Positions 1 to 7,551 of a stretch of 9,721 bases of DNA are shown in pieces. The DNA is taken from the NCBI GenBank assembly GCA_025357775.1, contig JANXOQ010000134.1:1-9721 (forward strand), written 5' to 3'. The notes below the pieces were generated by a model, which did not search any database, was not told the DNA's origin, and saw only the letters and a program-made list of their open reading frames with translations. The translations under genes were made by a program, and so were the position numbers. This DNA is from Ferruginibacter sp. GTDB taxonomy: Bacteria; Bacteroidota; Bacteroidia; Chitinophagales; Chitinophagaceae. How positions within the stretch are numbered: position 1 is the stretch's first letter; each line of letters opens with the position of its first letter.

Positions 1-3000
1 TATATTCTTGCAAACATTACAGGTTATCCTGCTGCTTCAGCAAGTGGTGTGTTGCGTCCTTGGGGTTTAAAATTTTATAAAGGACGTGGTTATTTAGGTG
101 TTATAAATGATGCCTCTACCAGTTCAGCCGCAACAGCAAGAGGTAACTTAACTGCCTATGTGTTATCATTTGATGCAAACAATATTTCAGCTGGTTTTAC
201 AACGGAAATTACTTTTCCATTAGGCTTTACTCGTCAAGCTCCTATAGATAATTGGCAACCTTGGATAACAACATTTGCGAAAGTAGCTAATACTACAGGT
301 GCTGCAACAACACCCTTTGCAGTTAGCCAAACTGATGCAGCGGATGGTGGATACGTGTATGCACAACCTATGATTAGCGATATTGAGTTTGATGTAAATG
401 GTAATATGTTACTTGGTTTTAGAGATAGATTAGGAGACCAGTTTGGTGGTTTTATCACTGATGCGACAAGTGGAGCAGCCCAAGGTAAATTTAATTATTC
501 TAGAGGCGATTTATTAAAGGCTTGTAAAATAGGTTCTACTTTTATAATAGAAGGTGGTACAGGCTGTCCAACTAATTTTGGTGGCGCTTTTGGTGTAAGT
601 AACTCTGGTGAAACCTTTAGGGATGATATTGGTGATGGTTCCTCTGAAGGTTTTAGTGGGGGATTAGCAATTTTTTCTGGTACTAATGAAATTGTATCTA
701 CTATATTAGACCCTAAGCCAGTAACTCAAGCAGCAAATACTTATGTAGCTGGTTATGCTATTAGTCAAGGTCTGCATTGGAATAATTTAGCAAATGGTAC
801 GCAAACTGATTTCTTTCAAATAACGGCAAATCAGAATGCAATTGGAGCATTAGCATACAATAATTTAGCAAAAGCAAATGGTTTGGGTGATGTTGAAATT
901 TTGAGCACTCCACAACCTATCCAAATAGGTAATCGCATTTGGTTAGACACAAACGGAAATGGAGTACAAGATGCTGGCGAAATAACTTCTGGCGTTCCAA
1001 CAGGAACTACAGTAAGTTTATATACGAGTACAGGCGTTTTAGTAGCTACAACTACAACTGATGCAAATGGTAATTATTACTTTAGTACTTTAAGTACTGC
1101 CGATCCACGTAAACCATCAAGCTGGACTGGTGTTGGGAACACTGTTTTATCAGGCTTTGATTATTATGTTGAAGTAGCTACACCTACTGGTAATAAAGTT
1201 ACCAAAACGGATATAGTAACTAATTCTTTAGATAACATAGACAATGATGCCACTGCAAATGGTACAAACGCAAGGGTAACTTTCAATACGGCAAATACAA
1301 ATCATAATTTCGATATTGGTTTCACAAAATTAGCAAGCTTAGGTAATAAAGTATGGTTAGATCAAGGTGCTGGTGCAAATGCACAGAATGGTGTTCAAGA
1401 TTCGGATGAACCAGGCGTAGCCGGCGTACCAGTAAATTTGTATACCAATGGTCCAGATGGTTTACCAGGTACCAATGATGATGTATTGCTAGCAAGTACT
1501 GTAACGGATGCTTTTGGTATGTATATGTTTGATAATTTACAACCAACAGACCAAACCAATGCAACAACTATAGCTGCAACAAGTTACAACGTAAGAGTAA
1601 CGCCACCTGCAAATTATAGCTTCACCTCACAAACAAATACCACTGATGACAATAATACCACAGGTGCAAGCACCACAGGTAGTGATGTAAATGCATTAGG
1701 CGTAACCTACAGTGTGAATTTAGAGCCAGGGGAAAATAATCCAAATATAGATGCAGGTTTGATATTTAAAACAGCACCACCTACCAATAGCATAGGCGAT
1801 AAAGTATGGTTTGATGCTGATGGTAATGGGGTAAGTGCAAATAACAGTACAGAGCCAGGTATAGCAAACGTAACAGTAACATTATACGATGCGGCTGGTA
1901 ATATTGTAGCGATTACAAAAACTGACGGAAGCGGTAACTACTTGTTTGATGGATTACCTGCAAACACTACATATAGTGTAGGATTCTCAGCACCAGGCGG
2001 TACTAAATTTACCACAGGTGGAACATTAGATATTACAAACGGTTCAACGAATAGTGATCCTAATCCTACTACTGGAAGAACGGCAACGTTTAGCACAGGT
2101 GCAGCTGGTACAAAAATAACAGGAGTAGATGCAGGTTTGGTAAATGATACCAAAGGAGCGTTAGGAGATAAAGTATGGTTAGATTTAAATAACGACAATT
2201 TACAAGATCCAACAGAGCCAGGCGTACCAGGTGTAACGATGAAATTATATGGTACAGGTCCGGATGGTTTAATAGGTGGTGGAGATGATATATTATTGGC
2301 AACAACAACAACAGATGCCAATGGTAATTATTTATTTCCAAATTTAGATCCAGGTAACTATTTTGTGGTAGCAACACCAGTATCAGGTCACACAAATGTT
2401 ACTAAAGTTGTAGGTACAAACGTTACTAAGGATAGTGATTTTGGAGCAGGCGCAGCAACATATGCAGGTTCGTACGTATCTAATTTATATTCACTGCTAC
2501 CAACAGCTGGCGGTGTAACAAGAGATATGACGGTGGATCTAGGAATCAGAAACAACAGCACAACTCAAATAAATACTTTAGGTAATAGAGTATGGAATGA
2601 TGTAAATAAAGATGGCTTACAAACAGCAGGCGAAGTAGGCGTAACAAATGTAACAGTAAGGTTGCTGAATGGTTCGGGCGTATCTGTAAACAACCCCGCT
2701 ACTGGAGCACCGTATGTGGTAAGCACCGATGCAAATGGCAACTACTTATTTGTAAACTTACCGGACGGTAACTACATTGTAGAATTTGCAAATTTACCTA
2801 CAGGGTTCTCATTTACGAGCCAAGATGCAGCAGGAAGTGGTGCAGCAGGAAGTGGTTCAGATACCGATACGGACAATGATGCAAATACCGTAACAGGAAG
2901 AACAGGTGTAATAGATTTAGACAATGCAAGCGCAAGTGTAGCAGCAGTAAATATTATAAAGGTTGATGCAGGAATAACACAAGGTGTAAGTGCAGGTACT

Positions 3001-5115
3001 GCAAGTATTGGAAACAGAGTATGGTACGATAAAAATAACAATGGCATACAAGATGCTGGCGAACTTGGTGTAAACAATGTAAGAGTAGAATTACTAGATA
3101 TTGCAGGTAACCCGGTAAATGCACCAAGTACAGCATTACCATATGTGGTACGTACGAATGGGTTAGGTGAGTATTTATTTACAGGCTTACCAGCAGGTCA
3201 GTATCAAGTGAGATTTAGCCAAATACCAAGTGGTTTTACAAGCTCAACAGCAACAGTAAATAACCAAGGTCAAACAGGTGACGACACAGATGCAGATGCA
3301 GGTTTTGCAGGCACATCCGTATTAGCAACAACAACAGCAACAAGCCCAGTATATACTTTACAAGTAGGAGAAGATAATCCTACGGTAGATATGGGTATAG
3401 TACCAGCAGTAGGCTCAAACAGTTTAGGTAACTATGTATGGTTTGATGTAAATAATGATGGTAAACAAGGTGCAACAGCAACTGAGCCAGGCGTACCAGG
3501 TGTAACAGTTACATTGTACACAAATGGTGTAGATGGTTTACCAGGCACAGCAGATGATGTGCAAGTAGGAACAACAACAACTGACGGTAATGGAGCATAT
3601 GAGTTTGTAGGCTTAGCGGATGGTAATTATAATGTAGGGTTTATAAACCTACCAGCAGGGTTTAACTTTACCACAAAAGATGCAGCAACAAGTACAGCGG
3701 CGGATGGTAGTGATGCTAACCAAGCTAGTGGTAGAACGTTAACTTATGCATTAGACCCAACAAGTGTAAGTGCAATAGGAGTAAATAACCAAGATGTTGA
3801 TGGTGGAATAACAAGTACTAGAGCAGCCTTAGGTAACCAAGTATGGTTAGATGCAGATGGCGATGGCTTACTAAACAATGGCGAAAAAGGCCTACAAGGG
3901 GTATTAGTAACCTTATATTCAGCAGATGGAACTACAGTAATATCTAGCACAATAACTGATGCAGAAGGTAAGTACCTTTTTGGTAACCTAAATCCAGCAA
4001 CTTATGTGGTAGGCTTTAGTAACTTACCAAGCAACTTAGAGTTTACAATAAGATCAACAGGCAGCACAACAGATAATCAAACCAATAATAACAGTGATGC
4101 AGACCCCGCAACAGGCAAAACAAACACAGTAGTATTAAGCGCAGGTGAAGTTGATTTGACAGTAGATGCAGGTTTACGCCCAAGTCAAGTAGCAAGTGTA
4201 GGAGATTTTGTTTGGTTTGATAAAAATAACGATGGCAAACAAGATGCTAATGAGCAAGGAGTGCCAGGCATATTTGTAACCATTTACGATGCTAATACAA
4301 ACCTACCAGTAGGTATGGCAGTAACTGATGGAGATGGGAAATACTTAGTAAGCAAATTGCCAGCTGCACCGGCAGGAACAGCTTATTATGCAATATTTAG
4401 CAACTTACCAGCAGGTGCAAGCTTTACCAATAGAACAGATAATGTAACAGCAACCGATGCAACATTAGGAAGTGATGCAATAGTTGGCACTGGTAAAACT
4501 AGTAACTTTACACTTATACCAGGTCAATACTTACCAAACGTAGATGCTGGTTTAGTAAACATTCAGTTATTACCATTAAGATTTTCAAGTTTTACAGCGG
4601 TACAAAAGAACAATCAAGTTGAATTGGTATGGTTTATTACGGAGCAATTAAATGTAAGAAGCTATGAGGTATTGTACAGTACAAATGGTAGAGATTTTAC
4701 AAATACGATTGCAGCAGTAGCAGCCAACAATAACGCCACAGCCACTTATACAGCTATGCATGGTACACCACAAGCAGTTGGTATAAATTATTACATGATA
4801 AAAGCGATAGAGAAAGATGGTAAAGTAAGCTACAGCGAAATACGTAATGTAAACTTTGGCAAAGTAGGTGTAGTAACAATTTATCCAAACCCTGCACAAG
4901 AAGTAATAAACGTTACACTTTCAGGAAGTATGGTAAATAAAACAGCTATGCTAACAATACTAAGCGCAGAAGGAAAAGTAGTCAGCCAACAAACGCTTAC
5001 AAGACTAGGACAAACAGAAACTATAGATGTAAGCAAGCTAGCTAACGGAACATACATTGTAAGAATAGTATCAGATGCAGAGGTGATAAACAAAACAATA
5101 CAAGTTTTGAGGTAA
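1..5115 (+). CDS. Giant SdrD_B-repeat surface protein with T9SS sorting tail (5' partial)
   Basis: The frame is open from base 1 to the TAA at 5113-5115 (1704 codons), so the start and signal peptide lie upstream; the GTG at 49 is only an internal valine. Residues about 1-300 form a globular region ending in a KANGLGDVE motif, as in other Bacteroidota SdrD_B proteins; it holds what appear to be the only two cysteines (C175, C189), which could pair. Nine SdrD_B/Cna_B-like repeats follow (residues 309-1520). Residues about 1521-1624 resemble a fibronectin-III fold, and the last 80 residues (from VTIYPNP, 1625) are a type A Por secretion tail ending KTIQVLR. Known for the tail family: export by the type IX system and anchoring or release at the cell surface. 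Inferred role: a long stalk-like adhesin or matrix protein; ligand unknown. No neighbour shares its strand apart from a dead transposase, and a terminator follows directly, so it probably ends its transcription unit. Confidence 0.93.
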   Translation, partial: YILANITGYPAASASGVLRPWGLKFYKGRGYLGVINDASTSSAATARGNLTAYVLSFDANNISAGFTTEITFPLGFTRQAPIDNWQPWITTFAKVANTTGAATTPFAVSQTDAADGGYVYAQPMISDIEFDVNGNMLLGFRDRLGDQFGGFITDATSGAAQGKFNYSRGDLLKACKIGSTFIIEGGTGCPTNFGGAFGVSNSGETFRDDIGDGSSEGFSGGLAIFSGTNEIVSTILDPKPVTQAANTYVAGYAISQGLHWNNLANGTQTDFFQITANQNAIGALAYNNLAKANGLGDVEILSTPQPIQIGNRIWLDTNGNGVQDAGEITSGVPTGTTVSLYTSTGVLVATTTTDANGNYYFSTLSTADPRKPSSWTGVGNTVLSGFDYYVEVATPTGNKVTKTDIVTNSLDNIDNDATANGTNARVTFNTANTNHNFDIGFTKLASLGNKVWLDQGAGANAQNGVQDSDEPGVAGVPVNLYTNGPDGLPGTNDDVLLASTVTDAFGMYMFDNLQPTDQTNATTIAATSYNVRVTPPANYSFTSQTNTTDDNNTTGASTTGSDVNALGVTYSVNLEPGENNPNIDAGLIFKTAPPTNSIGDKVWFDADGNGVSANNSTEPGIANVTVTLYDAAGNIVAITKTDGSGNYLFDGLPANTTYSVGFSAPGGTKFTTGGTLDITNGSTNSDPNPTTGRTATFSTGAAGTKITGVDAGLVNDTKGALGDKVWLDLNNDNLQDPTEPGVPGVTMKLYGTGPDGLIGGGDDILLATTTTDANGNYLFPNLDPGNYFVVATPVSGHTNVTKVVGTNVTKDSDFGAGAATYAGSYVSNLYSLLPTAGGVTRDMTVDLGIRNNSTTQINTLGNRVWNDVNKDGLQTAGEVGVTNVTVRLLNGSGVSVNNPATGAPYVVSTDANGNYLFVNLPDGNYIVEFANLPTGFSFTSQDAAGSGAAGSGSDTDTDNDANTVTGRTGVIDLDNASASVAAVNIIKVDAGITQGVSAGTASIGNRVWYDKNNNGIQDAGELGVNNVRVELLDIAGNPVNAPSTALPYVVRTNGLGEYLFTGLPAGQYQVRFSQIPSGFTSSTATVNNQGQTGDDTDADAGFAGTSVLATTTATSPVYTLQVGEDNPTVDMGIVPAVGSNSLGNYVWFDVNNDGKQGATATEPGVPGVTVTLYTNGVDGLPGTADDVQVGTTTTDGNGAYEFVGLADGNYNVGFINLPAGFNFTTKDAATSTAADGSDANQASGRTLTYALDPTSVSAIGVNNQDVDGGITSTRAALGNQVWLDADGDGLLNNGEKGLQGVLVTLYSADGTTVISSTITDAEGKYLFGNLNPATYVVGFSNLPSNLEFTIRSTGSTTDNQTNNNSDADPATGKTNTVVLSAGEVDLTVDAGLRPSQVASVGDFVWFDKNNDGKQDANEQGVPGIFVTIYDANTNLPVGMAVTDGDGKYLVSKLPAAPAGTAYYAIFSNLPAGASFTNRTDNVTATDATLGSDAIVGTGKTSNFTLIPGQYLPNVDAGLVNIQLLPLRFSSFTAVQKNNQVELVWFITEQLNVRSYEVLYSTNGRDFTNTIAAVAANNNATATYTAMHGTPQAVGINYYMIKAIEKDGKVSYSEIRNVNFGKVGVVTIYPNPAQEVINVTLSGSMVNKTAMLTILSAEGKVVSQQTLTRLGQTETIDVSKLANGTYIVRIVSDAEVINKTIQVLR
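925..4560 (+). repeat. Nine tandem SdrD_B protein repeats
   Basis: Units begin at 925, 1339, 1792, 2161, 2578, 3007, 3424, 3829 and 4198, each opening with (I/L/V)G(N/D)xxW. Spacing is 363-453 bases (121-151 residues). The core reads DxNxDGxQDxxExGVxGV, then a strand with LY, then TDxxGxYLF and a 'LP.G.Y.V.F' strand. The rest of each unit is a serine/threonine/aspartate-rich stretch (often GSDxN..TGxT) closing with a DAG motif before the next unit. The aspartate-rich loops resemble calcium-binding loops of the SdrD B domains; calcium binding here is inferred. Units differ enough in DNA to be ancient duplications, though short near-identical patches remain, for example the EPGVPGV coding stretch in units 4 and 7. 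Confidence 0.92.
2827..2856 (+). repeat. Perfect 15-bp tandem duplication inside repeat unit 5
   Basis: GCAGCAGGAAGTGGT occurs twice back to back, encoding AAGSG-AAGSG in the linker part of the fifth SdrD_B unit. It is in frame, so it lengthens the linker by five residues. Replication slippage is the simplest origin. Confidence 0.9.
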
Positions 5116-5136
5116 GAATTTAAACAACAATAAATT

Positions 5137-5169
5137 AAAAGCGGCTTCGAATGATGGCCGCTTTTTTTT
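5137..5169 (+). terminator. Intrinsic terminator after the adhesin gene
   Basis: A 9-bp perfect stem, AAAAGCGGC (5137-5145) with GCCGCTTTT (5157-5165), encloses an 11-base loop and runs into eight T residues (5162-5169). It begins 21 bases after the adhesin stop. The A-tract on the 5' side means it could work weakly in the other direction too. Confidence 0.88.
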
Positions 5170-5252
5170 GTAAAACAGCTTTTACTGACATAAACAAAGA
5201 TGGCGAAGGATATAAGGGTGGCTTTGATGATTATTTGCTTTCAAATTTATAA
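5154..5252 (+). other. Short reading frame, possible remnant of a C-terminal coding end
   Basis: An ATG inside the terminator loop opens 32 codons ending at the TAA at 5250-5252. The second half contains DINKDGEGYKGGFDD, which looks like a calcium-loop (DxNxDG) tail rather than random AT-rich DNA. The formal ATG lies in the terminator hairpin, so translation as a real small gene is unlikely. It may be a leftover 3' end of another gene, truncated by the rearrangement that placed it here. I do not recognise the family and this could be chance. Confidence 0.2.
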
Positions 5253-5267
5253 ATTTTCATAAACTGG

Positions 5268-5300
5268 GGTAATAGACAAAAAGTAGGCTGTTATCTTCTG
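5268..5300 (+). repeat. Left terminal inverted repeat of the IS relic (imperfect)
   Basis: It pairs with 6291-6322 on the opposite strand. The outermost shared block is GTAAT at 5269-5273, followed by ACAAAA at 5276-5281; the inner part matches only with one gapped base. The level of divergence fits an old, no longer mobile copy. Confidence 0.55.
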
Positions 5301-5316
5301 TAACATAATACTATCA

Positions 5317-5324
5317 TACCTTTG
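5317..5324 (+). promoter_or_regulatory. Bacteroidota-type -7 box for the transposase
   Basis: TACCTTTG matches the TAnnTTTG -7 consensus of Bacteroidota primary sigma factors exactly. It lies 15 bases before the inferred ATG at 5340, giving a leader of roughly 10 bases. I could not find a good TTG-type -33 element at the usual spacing, so strength is uncertain. Confidence 0.45.
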
Positions 5325-5339
5325 CACGAATTGAAAGCT

Positions 5340-6253
5340 ATGAATAAAAAAACTGCTTTTTTTGCGATTCAAAAATCACAAAGAAAAATGGAATAAAGAA
5401 CGGTAAGCAACTGTACAAATGTTACGCCTGTAAGAAGCAATTTGTTGGCGGTGAACGCCTAAATGCAAATAAATTATGGATTGATTTTACACAAGGCAAA
5501 CAAACTTATGCTCAATTAGCAGCAAAGTATAATTGATCCACAAAAACTATGTAGAGAAAACTTGACACTGTAAAAACAGATAGAAAAACAACCTTTCCGA
5601 GTATTGTAAATGTGTTGATGGACACCACTTATTTTGGAAATGAATTTGGCGTAATGGTATTTAAAGATAGTCACACAGGAACGATACTTTTTAAACAATA
5701 TGTAAAGCAGGAAACAAATTTATTGTACTTAAAAGGTATTACAGAAATTGTAAGACGTGGAATTAAAATTGAAGCAATAATTTGTGATGGCAGAAAAGGA
5801 TTGATTCAGTTATTAGATAAAGACTTACCTGTTCAAATGTGTAATTTTCACCAAGTAGCTATTGTTAGAAGATATTTAACAAAGAAACCTAAAATGCAAG
5901 CTAGTAAAGAGCTATGGGAACATTCATTGCTCTTGAAACAAACCGATAAAGAAAGTTTTGAGGGTGGATTAGTAGCTTGATTTATAAAGTGGCATACTTT
6001 TTTAAATAAAAGAAAAATAGACGTTAACGGAAAAAACAGATATGTGCATAGAAGGTTAAGAAGTGTTTACAGAAGCCTTAAATCTAATATACCTTGGCTC
6101 TTTACTTGGTATAATAATATGCAGCTAAAAATACCAACCACTACTAACGCAATAGATGGTCAATTTGCTGACTTGAAAAATAAATTGAGAAATCACAATG
6201 GGTTATCAATAGATAGAAAGAAGAAGTTTATTGATGAGTTTCTTAAGGCATAA
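5340..6253 (+). pseudogene. Dead IS256-family transposase, Zn-ribbon variant
   Basis: One frame carries the whole protein from about 5348 to the TAA at 6251-6253. It starts with a zinc ribbon (CFFC ... CYAC, about 5354-5431) followed by KQF and GKQTYAQLAAKY, the helix-turn-helix-like part. Next comes the catalytic core: MDTTYFG (first Asp, 5621), CDGRKGL (second Asp, 5786) and the Mutator-type CNFH motif. It ends with YVHRRLRSVYRSL and TTNAIDG (third acidic residue, Asp at 6155, where canonical IS256 has Glu). Three in-frame stops break it: TGA 5534-5536, TAG 5552-5554 and TGA 5978-5980 (probably an old Trp). The only sensible ATG (5340) is one base out of frame, explained by A8 becoming A7 at 5346-5352. 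When intact it would have cut and moved the element; now it cannot make the full protein. Confidence 0.87.
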
Positions 6254-6290
6254 TTAACTTCAAAAAATATTAGATATTATAAAATATACG

Positions 6291-6322
6291 CAAAAGAAAT
6301 AGGCACTATTTTGTAAATTACA
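6291..6322 (-). repeat. Right terminal inverted repeat of the IS relic (imperfect)
   Basis: Read on the - strand it begins TGTAAT and continues with ACAAAA, mirroring the left end. It lies 37 bases after the transposase stop and ends 9 bases before the stop codon of the WG-repeat gene. Confidence 0.55.
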
Positions 6323-6331
6323 TTGCAAATA

Positions 6332-7333
6332 TTAATCCCAATACTTAATACCATTAAAACCCACAAACCCAATAAATTCCCCTTCGGTAGTTGTGACACT
6401 AATTAATTTGGAATTTTCAAAAATATTATAGTTGTCATTACATATTTTATCAATTAATATTTCTGTTTTTAGATCGTCCAATAGTAACCCACATCTATCA
6501 TTTTTCATAATTAAAAAACCTCCTTTTTTATATTTTATAATCGCTTGGTATATAATTGGAGTTGATAAATATTGATAAGGCTCTACTAATATGAGTCCCC
6601 ACATTTCATTTAGCTGCACCGCAAAAAATCTTTTATCACAAATCTCTTCTATGTTGTCATATAATGTTGGAATTAAAATTCTTTTTTCAAAAGAAATCAA
6701 ACCCCATTTATTTCTACGTTTAATGAATAGCAAATTTGTTGACCCATGAATTTGTTTTACATCCTGTGCATCTAATTGAAGTGTATCAAATTTAATTTTA
6801 TTCCGACTATCCCTTGATTCTCGAATTATAGTAAATAAGTTGTTTGAATAATTAATTGTTATAAACTCAAAATCACTAACTATAGTCTCGACTCCTTTGA
6901 TTTCATAATCTTTTTCTTCAATTGGCGGTATTATGTAAAAATATGTTTCAACCAACTTGGAAGTGTTTGGATCAATTTTATAATGTTTATCGCCCAGCCT
7001 TGCAACATACGGAGCTTCATAATTACCACTGTAAATGAGCTCATCGTATTTACAAGGTATAAGTAATTTACCTGTTTCACTTAACAATCCATATCTGTTA
7101 TTTATAGAAACAACAGCTATGTTATTTTTGTTACCGCAATTTGTACAATAATCATAATACTCAAAAAAAGCAGGATTATCAAACTTTGGAGTTATAATAA
7201 GTTTCTTATTGGAATCGCAATATCCCCAAAGATTTCCTTTGCGGTATGGGATAAGCTTTGGTAATTCAGCTTGGGCTAAAACATTATCGTTAAAAAACAT
7301 TATTGTTAGTAATAATATTATTATTTTTCGCAT
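6332..7333 (-). CDS. Secreted WG-repeat protein of unknown function
   Basis: The 333-residue product starts at the ATG complementary to 7331-7333. Residues 1-20 (MRKIIILLL... ending VLAQA) form a Sec signal peptide, with cleavage likely after A20 or A22 and no lipobox cysteine, so the product should be periplasmic or secreted. The mature part is built from degenerate WG (KWG) repeats: LWGYCD (W36), RYGLLSETGKLLIP (Y81), KWGLISFEKRILIP (W210), MWGLI (W245), and weaker copies at about 280 and at the C-terminus. Each has the pattern x(W/Y)G(L/Y)... then IP and Y/F-D. Residues 120-195 show no clear repeat. C63 and C66 form a CxxC that may be a disulfide or metal site. WG repeats are known as a widespread beta-rich module of mostly unknown role, probably binding partners. 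The gene stands alone: no same-strand neighbour within 380 bases, and no hairpin terminator visible before the IS. Confidence 0.9.
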   Translation of the reverse strand: MRKIIILLLTIMFFNDNVLAQAELPKLIPYRKGNLWGYCDSNKKLIITPKFDNPAFFEYYDYCTNCGNKNNIAVVSINNRYGLLSETGKLLIPCKYDELIYSGNYEAPYVARLGDKHYKIDPNTSKLVETYFYIIPPIEEKDYEIKGVETIVSDFEFITINYSNNLFTIIRESRDSRNKIKFDTLQLDAQDVKQIHGSTNLLFIKRRNKWGLISFEKRILIPTLYDNIEEICDKRFFAVQLNEMWGLILVEPYQYLSTPIIYQAIIKYKKGGFLIMKNDRCGLLLDDLKTEILIDKICNDNYNIFENSKLISVTTTEGEFIGFVGFNGIKYWD

Positions 7334-7336
7334 TTT

Positions 7337-7356
7337 TCAAAACTATTATAGTTTGA
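7337..7356 (-). promoter_or_regulatory. Palindrome directly upstream of the WG-repeat gene
   Basis: AAACTAT-T-ATAGTTT (7340-7354) is a perfect 7-1-7 inverted repeat, extendable to TCAAAACTAT/ATAGTTTGA with one bulged base. It ends only 6 bases before the start codon. Read on the - strand it includes TAGTTTTG (7345-7338), which fits the TAnnTTTG -7 consensus but would give an almost leaderless message; no -33 partner is evident. It could be an operator, a promoter part or a chance AT-rich palindrome. Confidence 0.3.
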
Positions 7357-7551
7357 GAATTTTTTAAAGTTACGGTGTTTTATGACCAGCCTTACACATT
7401 TTCGTAATTATCACACGTGCAAAATTTACATGGATAAATTCACAGATTTTTCGATCATTAAATTTCCTATCTGTTTACATTTTCTTAGCTAATTATTTTC
7501 TCATTTACCCATCATCCTCTTCCATCTCCACTATAATAAAAGATGAAAAAA

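Larger units (their letters stand above)
5268..6322 (+). mobile_element. Degraded IS256-superfamily insertion sequence (IS1249-like, zinc-ribbon variant)
   Basis: The element is about 1.05 kb: a single decayed transposase gene flanked by imperfect inverted ends. The left end (5268-5300) and the reverse complement of the right end (6291-6322) match at about 22 of 33 aligned positions, with shared GTAAT, ACAAAA and TCTT-TG blocks. I see no convincing 8-bp target duplication outside them, so the exact ends are uncertain. The element sits between the adhesin terminator and the stop codon of the WG-repeat gene and interrupts neither. Confidence 0.7.

Noticed and set aside
49..51. GTG at 49 as the adhesin start codon
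   Set aside because: The frame is open to base 1 and the upstream residues read naturally; no signal peptide follows the GTG, as a T9SS cargo would need.
1322..3950. Several antisense reading frames of 62-127 residues opposite the adhesin repeats
   Set aside because: They mirror the low-complexity repeat codons, have no recognisable domains, and lie wholly opposite a clear gene.
925..4560. Regularly spaced repeats as a CRISPR-like or satellite array
   Set aside because: The period is 363-453 bases, the units are diverged at DNA level, and they code for protein domains in one frame.
5346..5352. The A7 run as a programmed frameshift site of the IS
   Set aside because: It falls two codons after the start and three stop codons follow in the transposase frame, so slippage would not yield a working product.
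5340..5396. An 18-codon frame from the ATG at 5340 as a separate small protein
   Set aside because: It is better explained as the transposase start pushed out of frame by one lost A; the zinc ribbon appears in the other frame at once.
5612..6253. Two separate small genes at 5612-5980 and 6044-6253
   Set aside because: They share one frame and together give consecutive parts of a single transposase divided by a nonsense codon.
5260..6330. 8-bp target-site duplication around the IS
   Set aside because: The outer flanks TAAACTGG (5260-5267) and TTGCAAAT (6323-6330) do not match, and shifting the ends by a few bases did not give a better pair.
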